From: Romanomermis culicivorax
Lineage: Eukaryota; Nematoda; Enoplea; Mermithida; Mermithidae
Direction: 5' to 3'
DNA: 64,000 bases
Assembly: GCA_963922205.1 (NCBI GenBank)
Contig: CAWUHX010000011.1
Location: 2,108,249-2,172,248, forward strand
In this document: in pieces, positions 46,611 through 56,839 of the stretch
How the letters are laid out: each line of letters starts with the position of its first letter
Numbering within the stretch: the first letter of the stretch is position 1
Position numbers and translations under genes: made by a program
The notes under the pieces: model-generated
What the model was told of the DNA's origin: nothing
Databases searched by the model: none
Seen by the model: only the letters and a program-made list of their open reading frames with translations

Positions 46611-46961
46611 TCAGTTCACTTTGGAATCGGCAAATTGGTGCGACAGAGTAGCCCTACCAGAGCATAACCAACAGATTTTTCCAGATTCCGGGGAAGTGGG
46701 ATGAACCTGTACAGTAAGTACATGACCCGATCGCTCCCCTGAACTCTGAGTAGCTCCTAGTGATTCAACTTCTGTGCCTGAAAGTGGTGGCACCTCCAAC
46801 ACAGGTGATACAGGGGCATCTGAATCACTAGGCTCAGGGAACCGGCCCTTCTCTAGTGTAACTGGAGAGTTTCCAGGCAGGGGTCGAGGGCAACTTGACC
46901 CTGGCTGGGCTATTAAATGACGACTAGCCCGTCTGGAAGAGGTCTGGGTACCTCTGATCAA
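46611..46961 (-). CDS. Pro/Ser-rich spacer of element B
   Basis: A 116-codon open frame rich in Pro, Ser and Gly between the two protease domains. There is no recognisable domain. Probably a linker of the polyprotein; a chance open frame is possible. Confidence 0.3.
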   Translation of the reverse strand: MIRGTQTSSRRASRHLIAQPGSSCPRPLPGNSPVTLEKGRFPEPSDSDAPVSPVLEVPPLSGTEVESLGATQSSGERSGHVLTVQVHPTSPESGKICWLCSGRATLSHQFADSKVN

Positions 46962-47129
46962 CCCACCTGATGAGGTGATGGAGGATGCTCATGAGGGTGG
47001 CCCAGAAATGGATGAAATCCTTGATCTTCATCGAGACCCAGACCATTAAGAGGCCCTTGATAGTGAATGTGTGTTCTCCCACCAGGGTTTGATCTGACCA
47101 ATCTCAGCCGCTGTCAGTAGAAGTGGCAG

Positions 47130-47525
47130 TTCTACCACATTCAACTGACAGACATTTTTTTGGTAGTCAAACCTGATATTCTTGAACCGTACAAGAAAGT
47201 ACAGTCAAAGAATCAGATCTACTGGTGCCCAGAAAGGAGACCTAGTCTTACACACATGGAGATGTATGTCAATCCTTGTGTACGGCTGGCGAGTCCCCGG
47301 CAACATGATCTCATACTGTCCCGATAGGAGAGTATAGACGGCTTTTCCATTGATACTCATCAATGGATTAAAGTCCTGATATTGCTGGAAGGCCATAGCC
47401 GCCTTCGGACTCTCTTTAATCAAAGCCTTGTTAAGACTTTGACTAATGATAGTCTGTGGACAACCAGTGTCGAGGAAAGCGGGAGTTTCCTTGGCATCGA
47501 CCAGTTGGACGAAACACGAAGTGAT
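47130..47525 (-). pseudogene. Retropepsin-like domain 1 of element B, directly after Env
   Basis: In the same frame as the envelope, after TGA at 47,528-47,526, sequence reads QLVDAKETPAFLDTGCPQTI with a DTG motif, then SINGKAVYTLLSGQYEIMLP. VDLIL is followed by TGA (47,207-47,205) where a Gly codon is expected, then FLVRFKNIRFDYQKNVCQL, typical of the C-terminal strand and helix of an aspartic protease. Elements A and C have only one protease, which corresponds to the other domain. This one is therefore an extra or diverged protease. Confidence 0.55.
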
Positions 47526-48840
47526 TCAATCTAACTGGGATGGTACGTCCTTCTGCATGTAGTGAAAACCTACCCAGTGTTGGACTTTGCGAAAAAGACC
47601 CAATGGAGAAAAGTGGCTAGCAAACCAAACCTGTCTTTTCGGCAAGCAGTAGCTGAGATAGTAGCATATCCCAACATAGGTGAGATATCCTATACCAGCC
47701 AGCACTGCCAGGGTGATGAGGGTGTTAAAGATCAACTGAACTGGTCCGCTCAGGACAGACTGTAAGCCCTGAACGACGTTGTGTTGTTGAGCAGTAATCA
47801 CATGGTTTGCCACCAGACCAACACCTTACAGAGAGGCCTTGATGTCAGTCCCTACCCCTGCCAATGCCTGATAGAGAGAATCTGGTTGCAGAGATAAACC
47901 AGTGGTAAAATTTACCGACTGGTTTAGAACTGCTTCAATCTGCTCAGTCTTGTAAACATACTGTTTAAAGAAGGCAAAACTCGAAGGGGTCATCGCCAAC
48001 TGATCATGGAAGAGCGCAGGAGCATCAAAGTGAGTGACGTAGAAGCGCTGTTTCCAGAAAAGTTCAAGCCGCATACGGCTCACATGGACCATGCCAGACT
48101 CAGTAAACCAGCCCGAGTGATTTTGGAAAATCCCTATAAAGTGATGGTCACACAGCACAATTGGGCTAACTTTAACAAGATCTGGGCCACCGGGGCTGGC
48201 AAAATAAATGGTACAGCCAACCTGTACAGGAAGATACTTCAGGGCAACTTGCAAATCATCGATGATGAAATGGTTCCCTGACACAGATGCAGTGTAATTG
48301 CCCTGAGGACGATAATGACACTGTGCTGTAAAATTCGTTGCGGGCCAAATGATTACTCCATCTAGAGTAGTGCATTGACCTGCAGTGGGGCTGCATCCAC
48401 CTACATCTCCTAAGGTACTTAGAGCTGTAGTGCCATCCCACAAAGCAATTTGTCCCTCCTTGATGAAGAGATTAGTCACTGTCTTGCAGACATCACTGCA
48501 GCAACATGAGTACATCACGTCCAGTGTTTGATTAGTGCTATAAAAGCTAGGGCGTATTTCCACAAGCTTTCGTAAATCAAACACCTTCATATGATGTGCT
48601 AGCAAGCAAGCTGCAGGCTCTAGATGCTGAGTAGTAATGATGTCTGCAGTAATGCCCCTAGACCCAAAGAAACCAGTGTTAGTGCAGACTTTACGGTTAC
48701 ACAATGTGCATTTCCACGCTAATGTAGCTATTGGATCAGAACTAGGAACATACACTGTGACATTCATGCCTCCTGGACTCCATGAAGATTTTGGTGGTTT
48801 GCATTCTACTTTTTGAGGTAGCTCAAGTGGATGACCACTT
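47526..48840 (-). pseudogene. env: Envelope-like glycoprotein of element B
   Basis: One frame from 48,767 to 47,526 is broken by TAA at 47,828-47,826. It aligns with the C ectodomain: CKPP, CTNTGFFGS, a cysteine cluster SCCCSDVCKTVTN, GDVGGCSPTAGQCTTLDG, then ASPGGPDL and a histidine motif (CDHHFIGIF). Several N-glycosylation sequons are present. A glycine-containing pre-membrane helix, a membrane anchor (LIFNTLITLAVLAGIGYLTYV) and a short basic tail follow. It leads in frame into the first protease domain. The 5' part with the signal segment is not clear. Fusion class cannot be assigned by eye. Confidence 0.75.
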
Positions 48841-48989
48841 CTTTAAAGACCACAAAAATGTTACTGAGCAGCATGTATTGCAGTACTCATTCCTAAGAAC
48901 AGTAATGTCACAAAGGTTCAATTTATTATATACAAACTATTTACAAATGGTGTCTGTAAATGTACACCAATATTCACAGTGTGGGCCTG

Positions 48990-50000
48990 TCAGGGGGCCT
49001 CATTCCTCGTCATCCTTGGACGATATCGGCTCCTTGCAGGGGAAGTTGATGACCAGGCCCCTGCACAGGTGGACTTCATGAAGAATGCCAATCTTCTGGG
49101 ACTGTGGGGCGGTAGCTGTTGGAAAGGGCAATGCGTCCATGATGCTGATGTCGTCTTTGAGGGCACGCAATGTCTCTTCAAAGGCATTGGCCACCTCCGT
49201 CAGTGAGTTGGTCGCGGGGGCCAATGGTTGTGGCTGGGCACTTGCCGACAGCATCTGGGCACTTGTCATTGTTGTTGGCAGTAGCGCTGCAACAACTACT
49301 GCGGGCTGCATGTTGCGACTCACCTGTTATACAGCCCAGCAGATGGCATCCACTGCCGGCAATGAAGGTTGGCCATCCAACAAAATCTTATCAACAGACA
49401 TTGCCCGGGTAGTCCTGTTGATGATGAACTCAAGGGCTCATTGAGCAACCTCGAGCCCCAATATCCGCAATGCTGCTTGTGCCGAAAGCACCATGTCAGG
49501 GGCCGTAAGGGCCTCCACCTTGAAGGGCTTGTTGAGCAGTGCCCAGGGTAGGTACGGATATTTCTTGGCCAAATCGGTTGACCAAACGGCCCACATTGCA
49601 TTGGTGACAGACGATGAATCTGTAAATGAGAAATCATTAGAGCCAGGGACTTACAATGACTTCTGATTTTCAGACCTGAAATGTCAGAAAAAGATTGTAG
49701 TATACTATCAGATTCATTGATTCCATTTGACCAATGACCTCCAGCACAAAGTCTGTTGGAATTCCTTTCTGCTGCCCCTGGGCAGCTAAACAGGCCCGAG
49801 GTGCCGGTGCAACCTCCATCCATCGGTACGAGGCACTCATGGTGACATCCCCAGTCGTTTTTGGCATCACTGATGGGTTTAAAGTGACTGGCATCATGAT
49901 TTCGGGGGCCGGGGTGGTAAGGCAGGTGTCAGTGCTGGTGCCGAAACCACTGCAGCGGCTAAAAATCCAATACTGATTAAACAGACAGGATAACACAGTT
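48990..50000 (-). pseudogene. Unexplained coding-looking segment between Gag and Env of element B
   Basis: One kilobase with coding character in changing frames. Recognisable stretches include a hydrophobic, signal-like segment (VCLISIGFLAAAVVSAPALT near 49,960), GIPTDFVLEVIGQMESMN, then WAVWSTDLAKKYPYLPWALL, ending with [15 protein letters not shown]. An exon-like piece at 49,321-49,620 is framed by TTCTCATTTACAG and CAG/GTGAGT. It has no equivalent in A or C. It could be an N-terminal extension of Env, or captured cellular sequence. No family recognised. Confidence 0.4.
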
Positions 50001-50295
50001 GTGAAGGATCTGCCAAGTGTTCAGCAAGCACTTCATCATCCAGATCGAACAGATCTGGATGAGGAAGACCATTGGTAGCCCCAACAGCATTATTTTGCCA
50101 TGGGGGTGGCCGATATTGGTTCCCTATCCCATTAGGAGGTGAATTAGCATATCATCGAGGATACCCACTTGTCTCCTGGGGAGAGTAACCGGAATTAACA
50201 TAGTCATTCTCACCAGGCATCGTCCCATTCCAATTTGTGCAGGCCATAGCTCTGTGCACTCATATTTTATGGCAATGCAGACAGGATCTGTCGCA

Positions 50296-51660
50296 TCAAT
50301 CAGTCGGGTGGGCCCTTGTTGGACAAAAATAGCAATGGCTGATGTGGGCAGCAGCAGCATCGCCAGGACGGGCGCTATTAAAACATTGAGCCCGGCAACT
50401 GGCGTCATTGTGGGTGCAACGTCCATGGAAGGAGCACGTCTGTAGATGTGTCCCCGATGGGCGATTGCCAGCCTTTTGGACATGCACCAACTGCTGTGTA
50501 GGTGGCGTCGGATTTCTCGGAGCTGGCGTCATTTGCTGAGCTGTAAACCATGCAATATGGGCTGTGAGCTGGGCCATCTCCGATTGTAATTGCCGAATAT
50601 CGTGGGAGGGAGTCAACGATGGACGTTGAGCATTGCTCCTTTGGTTCGGCATTGACCTGACATTATCAGTGGTCTTTTGTTCTGAAGAGAAAACAGCATT
50701 AGATGGAGGCAGTATACCTAATCTCATCCCGAAAAATCTGTGATTCTGCGTAACAAGCTGCTTTAAGAGTCTCTACAAGAGTTGTAAACTCCCTGAACTT
50801 AATACTATCTCAGAGGACTGGTTTCAGCACCCTCAGAAAGATAGGTTTTATAATCAAATCTCTGACGTCAGTAGGGAGATCTAGATAAGCCACTCTGGAT
50901 AGTCTCCTAAGGAGCTCAAGATAAACTATCGCAGACTCAGTCCGCTTCTGCAGATGATCTTGGATCAAGTGCTGATGCAGATCTGAGTCAAGCCCTACAG
51001 GAAAGTCTTTCTGTAGAAAAGTTGTAAACTCTTTGTAGTGGGTTGACTGTAGAGTGTCACTGTAAAGTCCTGATAGGATGCAAGAGCATGACCTGTAAGA
51101 CAAGACTTCAAAAATGCAATTTTATATGCATGATCCATTTTGCTTACACCTTGAAGTGTAAAGAAATGGGTCAAGTGAGATATAGAATCCGTTATAGACT
51201 CACCAAAAGCACCCTAAAAGGTAGGATGGGACATGAAGCTGGACACGGGAGGGTGCCTCCGGCCACTCATAGCCTCTAACTTCTGGTTGAGCAGTCCAAG
51301 GGCATTCTCAAATGCAGCCTGGACCTTGTTCTCTATCTGTGATGGGAGGTCAACTTCCGACTTCATATCTGAGAACTCCACTTCCCCTAAAATATCTAAG
51401 ACTGACAATCGTGCTTGTGAAGCTATAGGATCAAATTGAATAGAGATAGGCTCACTGGTCCATTTAAACTTAGTATTAAGATGGTAGGAACATCTAGGTG
51501 TTTCTATTTGTGAGAATAAGGTAAGTGTTACTCTTTGAAACTCAGGGCTAAGAGGGGCCGGAGGTTCTTGACCATTTTTGCAATGGCGTTTTTGAGGCTC
51601 TAACGGCTTGTTCTTTACAACAACTAGCGACAACTCGTTAATGGGGCTAGAAAAGAACAA
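50296..51660 (-). pseudogene. gag: Gag of element B, broken
   Basis: The frames 51,660-51,214, 51,103-50,810 and 50,727-50,296 together give a Gag. There is a helical N-terminal part (DLPSQIENKVQAAFENALG) and a capsid-like part (HYKEFTTFLQKDFPVGLD, then RVAYLDLPTDVRDLIIKPIF) that aligns with C (ANFNTDAREMIIKPLF in the same place). A Gln/Pro-rich linker is followed by a zinc-binding motif CSFHGRCTHNDASC. Two frame changes separate them. Confidence 0.75.
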
Positions 51661-52880
51661 GGTTTGTAGCTCTCAGAACAGCCCATTTAAATCAGGTTGA
51701 CACAGAAGGGAATTTATCTGGTCACCTGTATACTTAGAGGTGTAACCCGCTGTGAGGAAAGGGAACTAATTATGTCCCAATCAAATGAAGGAAATTGGGC
51801 TCCACCCAATTGATTTGAATGAAAGTTAGGAAAATTTGAAAGAAATGGCGCTTTCCCAGCAGAAAAGAAATGAGAGGACCTGTGGATGGATAAACCTGCT
51901 CAAAAGGGATTTTATTTGGAGACTAACCCTTATGTGCTAGTTTACAAAACCTTGGATTTGGGAGAAATCGTAACCAGCAAAGTCCTACTCACCAGGAGTA
52001 GCGCCTGAAGTGGCTTAGAAAGATAAGTAAAGGTGGACAACTTAAAGTAAACTTAATGGGTGTGAATAGATAGGGACAAAATTAGTTTACACATCTGATT
52101 ACTCTGGTGGAGGTGGGGATATGTCTGGCTCCCTCCTATGATTCGAGGCGGGCTCAAAGCATCTTGAGACAGGGGTACAGTCTGTCTTGGAGAAATGAGT
52201 GTAAAGTGTGAAGTAAGGACTGAGGCCGACCCAGTTGTAGTGTTTAGGCGGACTCTAACACCTTTGCTGAGGCCGACTAGCCGCTTATTATGCTAGAATG
52301 ACAACCAACGGAGGTGGACTCAGGATTAAGGGGTGACTCTAGTGCGGACATTATTAGGCCAGCTAACGAAGGCGTTTGAGTGAAAGAAGTATTACAGGGG
52401 GTTCTTTCAAACTTTAGGCCCAACTGGTGGCGATGCCGTAATTCCTGAGGAATTATTCCGGGGGGGACACTAAAGGAGATCTTAGATGAGAAGAAATGTG
52501 AGAAATTTAGATAAGAAATTTACAGGAACGTTACCAACCCCTGCAGACATCAGACACAGGCAGTATCGACTGCAAATGCCTAACATTTGCAGGAGTGAAG
52601 CAACTAACCCAGCTGAGGCTGAGTGTAACCCATTCAAACCTGCAGTAAAAGCTTTGAAGGCAGTCATGTGCTGACCAACAGTGCCGCTACCCAGTCAGAC
52701 AACGTGATGAGTAACATGGACTGAAGGCATCTCAGATTGAGTCAGCATGTTGACTGATGTTTCCCAGGCATCAGTGACACACAAACATTAAACCCTTAAC
52801 AAGAGTCATAGGTGAGAGGGTCATATTCCAACAATCACCTACAACTCAAGTGGCAACTTTGGAAATGAACAGTAACCGAG
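51661..52880. other. Leader of element B, upstream of Gag
   Basis: About 1.2 kb of untranslated leader without convincing frames on either strand, followed on the 5' side (element sense) by the tandem array and then the 5' LTR. Confidence 0.45.
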
Positions 52881-53760
52881 TGCTGACATCAAGGGTATGA
52901 TATACACCACCATACAACTGGTGCTGACCTCAGATGACTGGGATGTAAGTGCTGTAGTCTCATATTGCAGTATGAACCTCAGAGGTAAGGGCCCGCAGCC
53001 ACCAGACCTCTAGGGTAACATGGAGTATTAATGTTGCAGACGTCAGAATAGGATTGTAGAATCTCAATTCCAATACTAGGACATGAAACAATATCATTGC
53101 AGACATCAGAGGATAGGGTTCTGAGGCCAACGACCCTGCTACAGTAACAGAGGGTGTCACCATTGCTGATGTCAAAGGGACACAGCCGAATATCAGCTAC
53201 CGTACAGCATTGACATGAGATGCCATTGTTGCAGACGTCTGATGCAGGGTTTGTAAGGCCCACACATCTCAGAACAACAACACGTGGTGTTCCCATTGTT
53301 GACGTTAAGGGCTGAAGTTGGTGAACCAACCAGTCCTAGTGCAACAACATGAACCTCTGTTGTTGCGGATGTCAGAGGGACGGTGCTGTAAGATCATTGA
53401 CCCACAATGACAACATGTTATATTACCTTTGCTAACCTCAGAGGTAGAGCTGGTAGGGCCACCCACTCCTTAAGGCAACAGCAAGGGATGCAGCTGTTGG
53501 GGACGTCAGGGGAAGGATGCATAGAACCAGCAACCCCTGAATGGCTACATGTGATGCGGCCATTGCTGATGTCAGAGTCATGACCCGGAGGGTCATATGC
53601 CTCAATGCAACAGCAGCATGTGAGTCAGTTGCGGATGTCAGAGGTAGGGTCTCCAAGACACAGCACCTTATAACAACAACAGGGAATGTTGTCATTGCTG
53701 AGGTCAGCGGTAATGACTTGTGAAATCATGGCCGCTTTGCAACAACTCACAGAGACAGAA
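52880..53760 (-). repeat. Tandem array, about 66-bp period, in the leader of element B
   Basis: The core TTGCxGAxGTCAGAGG (plus strand) recurs at about 53,033, 53,095, 53,163, 53,228, 53,297, 53,362, 53,430, 53,498, 53,562, 53,628 and 53,693, with less regular copies from 52,882. Spacing is 62-69 bp. CAACAACA-type words stand at a fixed distance upstream of the core. Only the core is conserved while linkers drift, suggesting a bound site rather than recent duplication alone. Confidence 0.8.
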
Positions 53761-53833
53761 GGAACAGACTGTACAGTAGGTTGACGAAATAATAAGAATG
53801 ACCTTCTGAAGGGTTGCCAAACTATAACACATG

Positions 53834-54247
53834 TGTGGGTGAGTTTTACTCTCCATGCTTAACATGTGAATGTCTTTTAGAGAGAATCTCCAAACTAGTC
53901 ATTTCGCATTGTGAAATGTCACTAGTTTTTACTGATAAGAGGTGCACCTAATGCTCCAATTATGGCCATGAGCTCGTAGAGCTTATCTTGGCGGAAATTC
54001 TAACTAATGGGTTACATACCATAGTCTACGTGCGCAACAGAAAAATAACAAAATGCAACAGAAATGAAAACACAAAATGAAACAGAAACGAAACACAAAA
54101 ATGCACACAAAAATGCATGTAAAATTTAATGAAAGAAACGAAAAATAAGAGTAAGTAACTGTTAGACAAAAAAGTGGCGGAAAACATAAAGTATCAGCAT
54201 GATGTAAATCACTTGATGTTGGGCGAAATTGATCAGCATGTGACAAC
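53834..54247 (-). repeat. 5' LTR of element B
   Basis: Pair of 42,024-42,430; TGTGGGTGAGTTTTAC at the inner edge and CATGTGACA at the outer. The sequence just inside, in element sense, contains TGGCAACCC about 12 nt from the LTR, a candidate primer-binding site. Confidence 0.85.
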
Positions 54248-54254
54248 ACATAGA

Positions 54255-54595
54255 AATTTTTTTCTGTGAAGTGATTGTGCCCATTGAGTTTCCAATGGTC
54301 AGAAAGTTCTTCCCCCAAAAATCGCAGAAATACATTTGTATACACTCATTATAATTTTGTCTGTAAAGCGATCACATTCATTAAATTCCTCATGGTCAAA
54401 AACCTCTTTCCCACAAAATCACTTGTTGACATCCAGGATAATTTTTTCATGTCAATTGATCACATTCATTGAATTCCTCATGGTCCAAAACTCCTTCCCC
54501 AAATTATCACAAAAATATGCTTGTTTACACCAGAGATAATTTTTTGTGTAGAATGACCACATCCATCGAATTCCCAATGGTCAAAGCCTTTCGTC
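54255..54595. repeat. Satellite array, period about 88-97 bp
   Basis: Four units with GTGACCACATTCATTGAATTCC, CAATGGTC, AAAATCACAAAAATA and TTTACACxxxATAATTTTTT words. Ends of the CATGGTC/CAATGGTC word fall at 54,300, 54,397, 54,485 and 54,582. The array resumes at 63,887 after element C. Confidence 0.85.
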
Positions 54596-55495
54596 TGTAA
54601 CGACCAGATTCGTGTGAGGTACTTTACTTCTAACCAATTGGTCGATACGGCCGGGACAAAAGGGGCACGGGCGGTACAATACGGGGCGATAATATACGAA
54701 TGACCGACGGTCGCTTGAACGTCGACAATACAAAACACGTTTCAATTTATAATATGAATGGGGGCCTCGGTTTAAGTTGCTTTCGGATAATCAGCCGCTT
54801 GCAAATGTATAAAAAGGACGGGGCAAGCGCGGAAGGCAAAAACGTAAAACCACAAGAATAAGAATGATCAAAATCACGCTTTGCTTCTTCTTTTATACGG
54901 CAATTTTGGCTACTCCCTGGGCGTTGCGGGAGGTCGAGCTTCTGTCCATCTTCTTCCGCCAATCGTCGTTTCCTGCTACGCTTTTTATGCTTACTTAGTT
55001 ACGCCTCTCTAACGCTTTCCTGGTACTCTATGCTTTCTGTGCTTTGCTTGCTTCCTACGGTGGGCTTGGCCACACCTTTGTGCTTCTGTGCATGCTTCCT
55101 GTATCGGTTTCTCTGTATACACATGTTTTGTGGGGCCGCCGCTACCGTTACACTTGAGACTACTGTCTGGCGGGGCTTCTACGTATTTTACTGTGTGCAG
55201 GTGTTGTTTACGATTTTTATGGGGGATTGCGGTAGCTGTGGAATGTGTAGTTTAGTGTAGGTTCTAGGGGAACAGCTGCCGTTTGTGCAAATTAATTAGG
55301 GCATCTTAATTGGGCTACCGGGGTGTGAACGGATCAAAATAAAGTACTTCACGTAATTTTATAGGAATGTTTGGGTGTGAATCCCAGACACCCTTGAGAC
55401 GATAAAATGTGAAAATAAAATAATATCTAATAATAAATGTCTATCACATACAGTATGCTACATATTTACAGTACTGCTTTAGCAGGTACGTTACA
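54596..55495 (-). repeat. 3' LTR of element C
   Basis: 900 bp, pair of 62,986-63,882. Differences from the 5' LTR are few, concentrated in the first 200 bp, and mostly transitions, often at CG dinucleotides (for example TTCG against TTTG). Gives the age of the insertion. Confidence 0.95.
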
Positions 55496-55514
55496 TTTCC
55501 CTCCTTCCGGAGTT
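55496..55514 (-). promoter_or_regulatory. Polypurine tract of element C
   Basis: In minus sense AACTCCGGAAGGAGGGAAA directly precedes the 3' LTR (TGTAACG). The core GAAGGAGGGAAA is identical to that of element A. Confidence 0.85.
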
Positions 55515-55603
55515 GAACGTCCTCGTTCAAGGCTTTCGAGGTTGAGGAGGGGCGGTGGTAGATTCGATAGTTGCTTTCCGAGGGTAGAAAGGGGTTGTCT
55601 GGT

Positions 55604-56839
55604 TTACATGCACCCTAAATGGGGGTGTTTAAGTGTAACATTGGGGTACATGAAATTTGTAACTGTATAGGGCCCGTTTTGGCGAGGGAGGAATTTGGGA
55701 GTCAGCCCTTGTTTACATGAATGATTTTTGTAAAGAATAAGATCACCTGCCTTGTAATGTATGTTCTGAGCATGCTTGTTATACTGCCGGGTATAGTGGT
55801 CTTGAGCTTTCTGTAAACTTTTCTGGACAGTTGAGAGTGCTTCTGTAAAATGTGACTTTACAGGAAGGGTGTAATCGTCTAGATCCACCATGTAGGATGT
55901 GGGGAAAAAATTTAAAGCTGCGTCTGATGGCAGATTGGCTTGCCTACTGTGGAGTAGTTCAAATGGGGGATACGATGTGCTATCATTTTTATGAATGTTG
56001 ATCGAAAAAACGGCATATGGGAGATAAGTATCCCAATCAGTGTGATTTGAATTGATGTAAATGTGGATATGGGTGGCTAGGGTTTGGTTGCAATGCTCAA
56101 CTTCCCCATTGGCAATGGGATGGTATGGGGTGGTATGAATTTTCTGCGTATTGCATAAACTGGTGATTCGTGAGAAAAGATCGGATACAAAATGGGAGCC
56201 ACGATCACAATGGATGATTTTTGGGGACCCATGACGGCAAACAATTTTGGTTACGAATAACTTGGCAATAGTGGCTGCAGTGATATCGGGGGTCCGAAAT
56301 GCCTCTACATACTTTGTGAAATAATCGATGAAGATGACAATGAATCGGTTGCCGTCTTCAGTGAGGGGTAACGGTCCCATGCAATCAACACCGACTCTAT
56401 CAAATGGGCCAGTCGGCGGAATTGGTACCAAGTTTGCATGTACTTTGTGCCTAAGAGCTTTCTGTGTCTGGCATGGGTGACAAGTTTTGCAGTAATGTTT
56501 GATATCACGGCTCATTTGGGGCCAAAAATATTTTTGTCTGAGCAAGTGTAAAGTTTTTCGGGCAGCAAAATGACCTGTGAATTTGCTGTCATGATGTGAG
56601 GCGATGAGATGCTGGACCTGTGATTTGAGGATGTATAGTTTTGCCTGTTTGTCGACTATACGGAAGAGAATGTTTTGATGCACAGCGAATTTGATCAGAG
56701 TAAGGGGGTGTTTTTGGGCAATTTTTGCTAAAATACTTTTGACAGTTGGGTCAGTGCGTTGAAGTTCGGCAAAATTTTTCTGTTGCTCTTCTTGTTCAGT
56801 TGCTTCAGCTTCCAAAACCGAATTGATAGTGGATATTTC
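55604..56839 (-). CDS. pol: Integrase of element C
   Basis: Open from just after the G10 run (56,840-56,849) to TAA at 55,606-55,604; the Met at 56,815 is only the first one. The zinc-binding region (HHDSKFTGH, then CKTCHPCQ) is followed by the core with Asp in VGVDCMGP, Asp in HCDRGSHF and Glu in GEVEHCNQ, all present. The C-terminal domain (YKAGDLILYKNHS, then GPYTVTNFMYPNVTLKHP) is followed by about 35 more codons of in-frame sequence after the stop before the LTR. No chromodomain. In element A the same region is in frame with RNase H, so the frame change here is a mutation and not a genuine separate gene. Confidence 0.9.
   Translation of the reverse strand, partial: EISTINSVLEAEATEQEEQQKNFAELQRTDPTVKSILAKIAQKHPLTLIKFAVHQNILFRIVDKQAKLYILKSQVQHLIASHHDSKFTGHFAARKTLHLLRQKYFWPQMSRDIKHYCKTCHPCQTQKALRHKVHANLVPIPPTGPFDRVGVDCMGPLPLTEDGNRFIVIFIDYFTKYVEAFRTPDITAATIAKLFVTKIVCRHGSPKIIHCDRGSHFVSDLFSRITSLCNTQKIHTTPYHPIANGEVEHCNQTLATHIHIYINSNHTDWDTYLPYAVFSINIHKNDSTSYPPFELLHSRQANLPSDAALNFFPTSYMVDLDDYTLPVKSHFTEALSTVQKSLQKAQDHYTRQYNKHAQNIHYKAGDLILYKNHSCKQGLTPKFLPRQNGPYTVTNFMYPNVTLKHPHLGCM

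Larger units (their letters stand above)
42024..54247 (-). mobile_element. LTR retroelement B (Gypsy-lineage, gag-env-pol order, two protease domains)
   Basis: Direct repeats at 42,024-42,430 and 53,834-54,247 bound the element. In the minus sense it runs: LTR, long leader with a 66-bp array, gag, an unexplained roughly 1-kb coding-looking part, envelope, retropepsin-like domain 1, a Pro/Ser-rich spacer, retropepsin 2, RT, RNase H and integrase, then LTR. The order is the same as in A and C though the proteins are only distantly similar. No matching target duplication is seen (AGCA left, ACAC right). Several key residues are lost (RNase H Asp to Asn, integrase first Asp to Asn), so it is inactive. 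Confidence 0.88.

Noticed and set aside
52880-53760. Open frames inside the 66-bp array as genes
   Set aside because: Frames exist on both strands only because the repeat lacks stops in places; no stable frame crosses all units since spacing is not a multiple of three.
54596-55495. Open frames in the LTR (for example 55,030-55,260 plus strand)
   Set aside because: Present in both LTRs by duplication, on the strand opposite to the element, with no domain.
55604-56815. Integrase of C as an independently expressed gene or a programmed frameshift product
   Set aside because: In A the same region is in frame with RNase H, and the shift in C falls exactly in a G10 homopolymer; a chance indel is simpler.
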